Both the position numbers and the translations under genes were made by a program. Shown here in pieces: positions 54,681 to 62,829 of a stretch of DNA of 64,000 nucleotides. Under the pieces are notes generated by a model. That model saw nothing but the letters and a program-made list of their open reading frames with translations, was not told where the DNA came from and searched no databases. Position 1 is the stretch's first letter; each line of letters opens with the position of its first letter. Source of the stretch: Schizochytrium sp. CCTCC M209059 (taxonomy: Eukaryota; Sar; Bigyra; Thraustochytrida; Thraustochytriidae); the NCBI GenBank assembly GCA_000818945.1, contig KN805411.1, forward strand, positions 88,067 through 152,066, written 5' to 3'.

Positions 54681-56489
54681 TTAGAGCTTGGACTTGGGAT
54701 TCTTTTGCTGCTCGGAGAGGATCTTGTTGTCCTCGATGATCTGACGGATATCACGCTTGACGATCTTGCCTGTGGCGCCGCGAGGAAGCTGCTCGGGCCA
54801 AATGTACAAGTGCGTGGGGCACTCGAACTTGGCGAGGTCCTCGCACTTGGCAACGATCTCCTCGAGCGTCAGCTTGGCACCGTTCTTGGGGAAGACGACG
54901 ATACCGACCTCCTCGCCGAGAGTGGGGTGGGGGACGGGAATGGCGGCGCACTCGGCGACACCAGAATGCTGGTAGACACCGTCCTCGACGGCGACGCAAG
55001 AAATGTTCTCACCTCCACGGATGATAATCTCCTTGGTGCGGCCGCCCAGATGCAGGTAACCTCCCTCGTCAATGTGGCCAACATCGCCGGTGCGCAGCCA
55101 TCCATCGGCAGTCATGGTATCCGCGGTGGCCTCGGGCTTACGCCAGTACTCCTTGAGGTTGGCGGCGCCCTTGACCATGACGTTACCCTTTTGGCCAGCG
55201 GGCAGGGGCTTGTCGTTGTCGTCCCAAACGGCAATCTGGATGCTCGGGGTAGCACGACCGCAGCTGGTGGGGCGCTCGGCATACGTATCACCATCGTTGA
55301 GGCAGGTGAGGGCGTTGGTCTCGGTCATGCCAAAACCCTGCAGAGGGGCAGCGCTCTTGAAGTTGCTCTGCACGTCCTTGACCATAGTCGAGGGGGGGGC
55401 AGCACCACCACCGCCAACAGCCTCGAGAGAGCTGGTGTCGTACTTTTTAAAGTTAGGATGGTTCATCATGTCGAGGACCATGGTGGGCACACCGGTAAAA
55501 TTGGTAACGCGCTCGCGCTCGATGAGCTGGAGGGCCTGCTCGATGTTCCACTTGTCCATCATGACCATCTTGCGGCCAATGACGAAGGAGAGGAAGAAGA
55601 CCGAGTGGAGGCCCGTGGCGTGGAAAAGAGGTACGTTGAGCAGGACGGCAAAGTGTTTAGGGTCGACCTCCTCCGGCGTGAAGGTTTTCCCGGCCTTGGC
55701 GGCAGCCATCATCTTTTGGCGGATACTGTGCGCCACGGCGCAAGTGATGGCGTGGCAGATGCTGCGGTGGGTGAGCACGACACCCTTGGGATGGCCCGTC
55801 GTGCCCGAGGTGTACATGATGAGGGCATTGTCGTCCTTGCCGGCAGTAAGAGGCGGCATGGCGTCGCCGCGGCGCTTAGACACGACGTCCTTGTACATGA
55901 GGAGCTTGGGGTGGGGCTCGACGCTTCCGGCGTTGGCGTCGTCGAAGAGGATGACCTTTTCGAGGTTGGTGAGCTTGTCGAGAATGGGGACGAGGAGCTT
56001 GTAGCGGTCGAGATCGCAAAGCACGATCTTGGTGCCCGAGTTGTCGAGGCCGTACTCGAGCTCCTTGGTCTTCCACCACGAGTTCATGGGCACGCAGGTG
56101 GCTCCGACCGAGGTGGACGCCATGACGCCGATGGCGTACTCGGGTCGGTTTTTGGAGACGATGCAGACGCGATCGAGAGTCTTGACGCCAAAATCGTTAA
56201 TGAGCGCGGATCCGAGGGCGGAGGCCTCCTCGTCGGCCTCGCGAAAGGTGTATCGTTTGTCCTCGTAGATGAGGAACGGGTTGTCGAGGTTTCCGGTCGC
56301 CTTGGGGAAGCTGAAGAGGTCTACAAGCGTCTGGGGGCCGTTCGGGTACACCTGGTACTTGACGCCCTTGTGATGCGGGGCATGGTTCTCCTCGTACGCG
56401 ATGACCTCCTCGCGCAGCTCCAGCAGCGTCCCGGGCGCGTGCAGCGCCGCGTCGATCGCCGCTTCCTGCTCCTTGGTCAGCGCCGGCAT
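54681..56489 (-). CDS. Acyl-CoA synthetase (AMP-forming), peroxisomal, copy 1
   Basis: 602 residues from the ATG at 56489 (MPALTKEQEA). Adenylate-forming core motifs: phosphate loop YTSGTTGHPKG (near residue 221), GFGMTETNAL, YGL/GRTKEIIIRGGENIS, and the catalytic Lys region PRGATGKIVKRDIR. It ends NPKSKL, a type 1 peroxisomal targeting signal. The enzyme would activate a fatty or other carboxylic acid to the CoA thioester at the expense of ATP. Chain-length preference cannot be read from sequence. Three more copies follow head-to-tail on the same strand. Its C-terminus is almost identical to copy 3 while its N-terminus differs. Confidence 0.9.
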   Translation of the reverse strand: MPALTKEQEAAIDAALHAPGTLLELREEVIAYEENHAPHHKGVKYQVYPNGPQTLVDLFSFPKATGNLDNPFLIYEDKRYTFREADEEASALGSALINDFGVKTLDRVCIVSKNRPEYAIGVMASTSVGATCVPMNSWWKTKELEYGLDNSGTKIVLCDLDRYKLLVPILDKLTNLEKVILFDDANAGSVEPHPKLLMYKDVVSKRRGDAMPPLTAGKDDNALIMYTSGTTGHPKGVVLTHRSICHAITCAVAHSIRQKMMAAAKAGKTFTPEEVDPKHFAVLLNVPLFHATGLHSVFFLSFVIGRKMVMMDKWNIEQALQLIERERVTNFTGVPTMVLDMMNHPNFKKYDTSSLEAVGGGGAAPPSTMVKDVQSNFKSAAPLQGFGMTETNALTCLNDGDTYAERPTSCGRATPSIQIAVWDDNDKPLPAGQKGNVMVKGAANLKEYWRKPEATADTMTADGWLRTGDVGHIDEGGYLHLGGRTKEIIIRGGENISCVAVEDGVYQHSGVAECAAIPVPHPTLGEEVGIVVFPKNGAKLTLEEIVAKCEDLAKFECPTHLYIWPEQLPRGATGKIVKRDIRQIIEDNKILSEQQKNPKSKL

Positions 56490-57836
56490 CTTCTCTGCCT
56501 TCTCTCTCTCTCTCTCTCACGCACGCCGTTCCCTTGCTCCGCTCGCTCTGCTTCGACTTCGCGCTTGCTCTGCGCTCGCTCGCTTCTCCGCCGCCCTCCC
56601 TCGTTCGTTGCAGATCCGGGTTTGCTCTCTCTCCCTCGCGCTCCCGATCTTCTTTCTCCTGGGTGCCGGAAGGAGGCCCGCCTAGCCGCCGCCTAGGCCC
56701 TGCTACCCGCACACCGCCGCACGGTTTGTTTCTCTGCGCCCGCCTGCCCGCCCTGGCAATCGAGGCACGAGCATCTGCTTGCTCTCCGCGCAGACGGGAG
56801 ATCCACGCCGCGTCGTCGCGGTCCGTGTCCACCTCGGCCGCCGCGCCGCTGGTCCGTCGCGCTCCTCGATCGCTCCTCCCCGCGCAGCCGCCGCCGCCAT
56901 CGCGAGCCTGCCCAAGAGCCTGAGCGGAGGCCGCAGCGGTATCCTTCCGGGTCACACGCAGACACGGCGAGAGCTAGCTGCTCGCTCCGGTTACAGCTCG
57001 CTCGCATCGCAGCCTCAGGGCGCCTGGAGAAAGGGGCGCAAGCCGCTGCCGCTGCGCCGCGCGTCGGACCGCGTGCAGAAGCAGCGTGCGCGTCTCCATC
57101 CCGTCGGTCCAAGGGCAGGGATCCAGCCAAAGCGCCGCTTTCTCTGTCGCAGCGCGGACCGTCGCACAGGCACACGTATGCAGACACTACAGAATCGTAG
57201 GGACGAGCAGCTCCGGTAGTTAGTCATTTCCGTCGGTCCGACGCGCCGCCTCGGTCCGCCTCGCGCCGCCGGTCCCCTTTCTTCCCTTCCTCCCTCCCTC
57301 CCTCTGCTCCTCTCCCTGCTTTGCCTGCTTTGCCTGCTTTGCCTGCTTTGCGTGCTTTGCGTGCTTTGCCTGCCTGGATCTTCGAGCTCGCCCTTCGCGA
57401 CCACGACGCTCCCGCGCGATGGACGCTCGCCCGCGCTCTCTCCCTCCCTCTTTCCCTCCCTCCGGGCCGCCGCGCCTCGGCCGNNNNNNNNNNNNNNNNN
57501 NNNNNNNNNNNNNNNNNNNNNNNNNNNNNNNNNNNNNNNNNNNNNGGACGGGCAGGCTGGGCCTGGGAAGCCCCGCGGCGCGAGGTCCGGGGACCTCGCG
57601 CGGGCTGAGAGCGCTCGGGGGAGCCAAGCAAGCAAGCGAGCAAGGAGAAAGAAAGAAGGCGCGCATGGCATGCATGGAGATCGAAGATAATGTAGAGAGC
57701 TGCACTGCTGCAAGGTTCGGACGAGGTTGGTCGCATGAGGATCATGCAGCGATCGGCAGGCAGGCAGGCATGCAGGATCACGGCTCACGCACCGGACAAT
57801 AGGATCATCGCAGCCAGGACACCGCACGACGGTAAG
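56490..57836. repeat. 1.35 kb spacer with 9-bp array and assembly gap
   Basis: 57316-57373 is a tandem array of CTGCTTTGC-type 9-base units. 57484-57545 is a run of 62 N. CT-rich sequence precedes the copy 1 start. No gene supported; the gap may hide sequence. Confidence 0.75.
57484..57545. other. Assembly gap (62 N)
   Basis: All bases unknown; the true length may differ. It lies between ligase copies 1 and 2, in repeat-rich sequence. Confidence 0.98.
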
Positions 57837-59654
57837 TTAGAGCTTGGAGGCGGGAGCCTGCTTCTGCTGCTCGGAGAGCAGCTTCTTGTCCTCGATAATC
57901 TGGCGGATGCCGCGCTTGACGATCTTGCCAGTGGCCCCGCGCGGAAGCTGCTCGGGCCAAAGGTACAGGTGCGTCGGACACTCGAACTTGGCGAGGTCGC
58001 TGCACTTGGAGACAATCTCCTCGAGCGTCAGCTTGGCGCCGTTCTTGGGGAAAACGACAATGCCGACCTCCTCGCCGAGCGAGGGGTGAGGAACAGGGAT
58101 GGCCGCGCACTCGGCGACGCCAGGGTGCTGGTAGACGCCATCCTCGACGGTGACGCAGGAAATGTTCTCACCACCTCGGATAATGATCTCCTTGGTGCGC
58201 CCTCCCAGGTAGAGGTACCCCTCCTCATCGAGATGGCCAACGTCTCCGGTGCGCAGCCAGCCGTCACGCGTGATGGTGTCGGCCGTGGCCTCCGGCTTGC
58301 GCCAATACTCCTTCATGACAGAGGCCGACTTGACCATTACATTACCCTTTTGGCCAGTGGGCACGGGCTTGTCGTTGTCGTCCCAGATAGCAAGAAGAAG
58401 TGTCGGCACGGCGCGGCCGCAGCTCGTGGGCTTGTTGCAATAGGCGTCACCATCCGTGAGCACGGAAAGGGCATTTGTCTCCGTCATGCCGAAGCCCTGG
58501 GTGGGCGCGGCGTTCTTAAAGTTCTTGCCAATGTCCTTGGTGATGGTGCTAGGAGGCGCCGCCCCGCCGCCGCCCACGGCCTCGAGCGAGCTGGTGTCAT
58601 ACTTGCTAAAGTTAGGGTGGTTCATCATGTCGAGCACCATGGTCGGCACACCCGTGAAAGATGTGATGCGCTCGCGCTCCACGAGCTGAAGTGCACGCTC
58701 CGGATCCCACTTGCTCATCATGACGACCTTGCGACAAATCACGATGGACATCATGCAGACGGCATGAAGTCCCGTGGCATGGAAAAGGGGCACATTGAGC
58801 AGAACGCCAGCTTTGCTCAACTCCTCGGGCGTGGGCTCTTCGGCAGTGGGTGTGATGCCCGCTTTGACGGCGGCAACGGTTTTGTTCAGCACAGCATGGG
58901 CAACCGCTGAGAAAAGAGCGTGGCAAATGCTGCGATGCGTCATCACCACGCCTTTGGGGTGGCCCGTCGTGCCAGACGTATACATGATGAGAGCGTTTTC
59001 GTCTTTGCTCGCGGTAAACGGCGGCATAGTTGCGCCCTGGTGCTTGGCGACGGCATCGTCGTAGGCGATGCGCTTGGCGTGCGGCGCAAAGGCATCGGCG
59101 CCCGGCCCGTTGAGCAGGAGAACCTTTTCAACGGTGTCGAGTTTGTCGAGAATTGGCTCGAGGAACTTGTAGCGATCTGCGTCACAAATGACGACTTTCG
59201 TGCCTGAATTGTCGAGTCCGTACTCGAGTTCCTTGGTCTTCCACCACGAGTTCATCGGTACAAAGCAGGCACCGACCGAGGTCACGGCAATGAAGGCCAC
59301 CAAGTACTCGATGCGATTCTTGGAGACGGCACAGACACGATCGCCCCGCTGCACGCCAAATCCGTTCACAAGGACGTCACCGAGTGCTGCGGCTTCGGCA
59401 TAGACTTGGGCAAAGGTCCTACGATCATCCTCATAGACGAGAAACTCGTTCTCCATGACGCCCTTCGCCTTGGGGATCTCAAAGACGTCGACCAAGGTTT
59501 GTGGCGCGTTGGGAAAGACCTTATACTTGACGCCCTCGTGGTGAGGCGCGTGCTTGTCCGGAAAGGCAATGACCTCTTCCCCAAGCTCCAGCAGCGTGCC
59601 GGGCGCGAACACCTTTTCCGCAATCGCATCCTCGAACGGCCCTCGGCTCATCAT
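57837..59654 (-). CDS. Acyl-CoA synthetase (AMP-forming), peroxisomal, copy 2
   Basis: 605 residues from the ATG at 59654 (MMSRGPFEDAIAEKVF). All core motifs are intact: YTSGTTGHPKG, GFGMTETNAL, GRTKEIIIRGGENIS, PRGATGKIVKRGIR, with final APASKL (peroxisomal signal). The N-terminal half (FAPGTLLELGEEVIAFPDKH) is very close to copy 3. It differs from copies 1 and 3 at the C-terminus. A Thr/Pro/Glu-rich insertion (GITPTAEEPTPEELSK) sits after the ATP-binding region; its length and sequence vary among copies. Function as for copy 1. Confidence 0.9.
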   Translation of the reverse strand: MMSRGPFEDAIAEKVFAPGTLLELGEEVIAFPDKHAPHHEGVKYKVFPNAPQTLVDVFEIPKAKGVMENEFLVYEDDRRTFAQVYAEAAALGDVLVNGFGVQRGDRVCAVSKNRIEYLVAFIAVTSVGACFVPMNSWWKTKELEYGLDNSGTKVVICDADRYKFLEPILDKLDTVEKVLLLNGPGADAFAPHAKRIAYDDAVAKHQGATMPPFTASKDENALIMYTSGTTGHPKGVVMTHRSICHALFSAVAHAVLNKTVAAVKAGITPTAEEPTPEELSKAGVLLNVPLFHATGLHAVCMMSIVICRKVVMMSKWDPERALQLVERERITSFTGVPTMVLDMMNHPNFSKYDTSSLEAVGGGGAAPPSTITKDIGKNFKNAAPTQGFGMTETNALSVLTDGDAYCNKPTSCGRAVPTLLLAIWDDNDKPVPTGQKGNVMVKSASVMKEYWRKPEATADTITRDGWLRTGDVGHLDEEGYLYLGGRTKEIIIRGGENISCVTVEDGVYQHPGVAECAAIPVPHPSLGEEVGIVVFPKNGAKLTLEEIVSKCSDLAKFECPTHLYLWPEQLPRGATGKIVKRGIRQIIEDKKLLSEQQKQAPASKL

Positions 59655-60399
59655 CTTTCCTTTCTTGCTCTGCTCTGCTTTTCTTCAGAGCCCTGAGATG
59701 CTCTGTGCTGCTCTTCTCCCAGTCTTCCTTGGTCGCAGTTGCAGCTTTGCCGCCTCCCGGCCCATTGTCTCCCCCTGCCTGCCTGTCTCCCTGCGCTTTC
59801 TATCATGCATCTCACCGTCACAGTCGCACCGTCAAGGTGTCCCGATGGACCTTGACGGGGCCAATCAACCCGCGGTATCTTTCTCGCGGTCGAACCGCAC
59901 GTGCCGGTCCGCCGGGCGAGAAAGCGACCGCTTCCATCTCCCGACTCCGGACGCGCGCGACAACGACAGCGGCGAGAAAGGGACCCCCAGTTCGACAAGA
60001 AACGACAGCGACTGCGAATTGCGGTGCGATGCGCGACAGAATCTGATAATATGAACACTAAATACGTAGTGTATACGTATACAACCATCTATACCTACAT
60101 CAGCTGTTCTACAATAAGTGCTTCGTCCTCTAGGCCTAATCGTAGGTTCCATGCAGTGCCATCAGTGAGTATGTTCGTGCGTGTATACAGACTTCTTTGA
60201 GACCTGTCAGGTGGTCGTTGTTGGCGCTACAGAACTTTGAGAAGGCCGGTATTCTGGCCGCCAAGAGAGGGGCCTCAGTCTGGCGGAAACAACACCTTAC
60301 TTGACTGCTTTATTTTTTTAAAAAAAGACAATGATTTGCTTTGCTTTGCTATGCTTTGCTGAGTACTGGGAAATAAAGAGAAGAGGCGAGAGTCGACGA
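59655..60399. other. Spacer between ligase copies 2 and 3
   Basis: No gene. Small hairpin ACACTA-AATACG-TAGTGT at about 60055-60072 next to the palindrome GTATACGTATAC, and a TTTGC repeat near 60333-60360. Confidence 0.55.
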
Positions 60400-62193
60400 T
60401 CAGAGCTTGGACTTGGGGTTCTTTTGCTGCTCGGAGAGGATCTTGTTGTCCTCAATGATCTGGCGGATCTCGCGCTTGACAATCTTGCCGGTGGCCCCGC
60501 GCGGGAGCTGCTCGGGCCAAATGTACAAGTGCGTGGGGCACTCGAACTTGGCGAGATCATCGCACTTGGCAACAATCTCCTCGAGCGTCAATTTGGCACC
60601 GTTCTTTGGGAAGACCACGATGCCGACCTCCTCGCCGAGCGAAGGGTGGGGAACTGGGATGGCTGCGCACTCAGCGACGCCAGGGTGCTGAAAGACGCCG
60701 TCCTCGACAGCGACGCAGGAAATGTTTTCGCCTCCGCGAATGATAATCTCCTTGGTGCGACCGCCCAGATGCAGGTACCCATCCTCGTCGAGATGGCCCA
60801 CGTCTCCGGTACGCAGCCAGCCATCGCGCGTAATGGTCTCGGCCGTGGCTTCTGGCTTGCCCCAGTACTCCTTCATGACGGAGGCACCCTTGATCATGAC
60901 ATTGCCCTTTTGGCCAGCAGGCACGGGCTTGTCGTTGTCGTCCCAAACGGCAATCTCCACCGTCGGCACGGCTCGGCCGCAACTGGTGGGCTTGGCTCGG
61001 TAGGCATCGCCGTCAGTGAGGGCGGCAACTGCGTTGGTCTCCGTCATGCCAAAGCCCTGGTTCGGGGAGGCCTTTTTAAAGTTCTTGCCAACGTCCTTGA
61101 CCATTGAGCTCGGTGGCGCAGCGCCACCGCCACCAATGGCCTCGAGCGAGCTGGTGTCATACTTGTTAAAGTTCGGGTGGTTCATCATGTCGAGCACCAT
61201 GGTCGGAACACCGGTGAAATTTGTAATGCGCTCGCGCTCCACGAGCTGAAGGGCGCGCTCAGGCTCCCACTTGCCCATCATGACAATCTTGCGGCAGGCA
61301 AGGATGGAGATAATGCAAACAGCGTGAAGTCCCGTGGCATGGAAGAGAGGCACATTCAGCAGGATGGCCTTGGCCTTGGTTTCCGCGGCACTTTCCTCTG
61401 CAGCGGGCGCAGAGCCTGCTTTGACGGCCTCAATCGTTTTGGTGAGTGCAGAATGCGCAACAGCTGCCGTAAGAGCGTGGCAGATGCTGCGGTGCGTGAG
61501 TACGACACCCTTCGGGTGGCCCGTAGTACCAGACGTGTACATGATAAGAGCGTTCTCATCCTTGGTCGCCACAAAGGGGGGCATGCTCGCACCCTGATGC
61601 TTTGCGATGGCGTCGTCATAGGCAATGCGCTTGGCGTGCGGCGCAAAGGCGTCGGTGCCCGGTCCGTTGAGCAGGAGAACCTTACTGAGGCCGGTAAGTT
61701 TGTCGAGCACAGGTTCGAGAAACTTGTAGCGATCCGCATCGCAAATGACCACCTTGGTACCCGAGTTGTCGAGTCCGTACTCGAGCTCCTTCGTCTTCCA
61801 CCACGAGTTCATGGGCACGAAGCAGGCACCAATCGAGGTCACGGCGATGAGGGCTACAATGTATTCGATGCGGTTCTTGGAGACGACACAGACACGGTCG
61901 CCGCGCTGCACGCCGAGTCCATTCACAAGGGCATCGCCGAGCGCTGCGGCTTCGGCAAAGACCTGGCCAAAGGTCCTGCGATCGTCCTCAAAGACGAGGA
62001 ACTCATTGTCCATCACACCCTTGGCCTTGGGGATGTTAAAGACATCGACCAAGGTTTGCGGTGCGTTGGGGAAAACCTTGTACTTGACGCCATCGTGGTG
62101 GGGCGCATGCTTGTCCGGGAACGCAATGACTTCTTCTCCAATCTCCAGCAGCGTGCCGGGGGCGAACACCTTTTCCGCAATCGCGGCCTCCAT
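60400..62193 (-). CDS. Acyl-CoA synthetase (AMP-forming), peroxisomal, copy 3
   Basis: 597 residues from the ATG at 62193 (MEAAIAEKVFAPGTLLEIG); the longer frame upstream is repeat translation. Core motifs as in copies 1 and 2; ends NPKSKL. The N-terminal ~430 residues follow copy 2 (FPDKHAPHHDGVKYKVFPNAPQTL vs same in copy 2), while the last ~50 residues follow copy 1 (RQIIEDNKILSEQQKNPKSKL shared, shown here only in part). The pattern is that of a recombinant or gene-converted paralogue. Confidence 0.9.
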   Translation of the reverse strand: MEAAIAEKVFAPGTLLEIGEEVIAFPDKHAPHHDGVKYKVFPNAPQTLVDVFNIPKAKGVMDNEFLVFEDDRRTFGQVFAEAAALGDALVNGLGVQRGDRVCVVSKNRIEYIVALIAVTSIGACFVPMNSWWKTKELEYGLDNSGTKVVICDADRYKFLEPVLDKLTGLSKVLLLNGPGTDAFAPHAKRIAYDDAIAKHQGASMPPFVATKDENALIMYTSGTTGHPKGVVLTHRSICHALTAAVAHSALTKTIEAVKAGSAPAAEESAAETKAKAILLNVPLFHATGLHAVCIISILACRKIVMMGKWEPERALQLVERERITNFTGVPTMVLDMMNHPNFNKYDTSSLEAIGGGGAAPPSSMVKDVGKNFKKASPNQGFGMTETNAVAALTDGDAYRAKPTSCGRAVPTVEIAVWDDNDKPVPAGQKGNVMIKGASVMKEYWGKPEATAETITRDGWLRTGDVGHLDEDGYLHLGGRTKEIIIRGGENISCVAVEDGVFQHPGVAECAAIPVPHPSLGEEVGIVVFPKNGAKLTLEEIVAKCDDLAKFECPTHLYIWPEQLPRGATGKIVKREIRQIIEDNKILSEQQKNPKSKL

Positions 62194-62829
62194 TCTTGCT
62201 TGCTGCTCTCCCTCTGTTCTCACTCCAGTCGGCTCTGCTCTGCTCTCCTCTGCTCCGGCTCGCTCTGCGCTGTTCGGAGCCGCGCTGCGCTTTTCTGCTC
62301 TGCTACGCGCTCGCCTCTTCGCAGCTTGGCTCGGACCAAGAGTCGGATTGCGCGCAGGCCCACAAGCAAAGCAAGCTGGCAGAGGCAAGGCAAAGGCAAG
62401 GCAAGGCGAAGGCGGTAGTATCTTGCATGCACGGCAAGGGATCGATCACCTTCATGACCGGCCGGCGGATCGGACCCAGTGGCACGTGGTCAGTCCGCCG
62501 CGCCTCTGATTCGCCGCAAGTAGTTCGAGGGCCGGAGATAGAGGGAGAAAGGGGAAAAGGCGAGGGAGAAGGGGGGTGAGGAAAGAAAGCCACAGCTTGG
62601 GTGGGGGGTGCATGACTAGATGGTGTTGCCTTTGATTGGATTCCGACTCCGAGTCATGCGGAGAAACATAGGTCTGTAGGCATTCAAGCCAAAAAAATAA
62701 GCAAACAAACCGGTTGACCAGGAGAGCAAGGAATCGAACGCGACGTGCGCACCATGAGAATCGAGAGAGAGAGAGAGATAAATGCAAGATAATGATAAAG
62801 ATCGGGGGTGCAGAAATGGTGAAAATCAA
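62194..62829. repeat. Spacer between ligase copies 3 and 4
   Basis: CTCTG/CTGCT-rich sequence upstream of copy 3, a GGCAAAGGCAAGG repeat near 62380-62410, and a (GA)n tract near 62762-62778. No gene. Confidence 0.65.

Noticed and set aside
54669..56696. 675-codon plus-strand open frame across ligase copy 1 (and similar ones over copies 2 and 3)
   Set aside because: Antisense of a well-conserved enzyme gene; GC-rich third positions keep the other strand open.
60055..60085. Small hairpin and GTATACGTATAC palindrome
   Set aside because: Short, AT-rich and plausible by chance; mentioned only in the spacer description.
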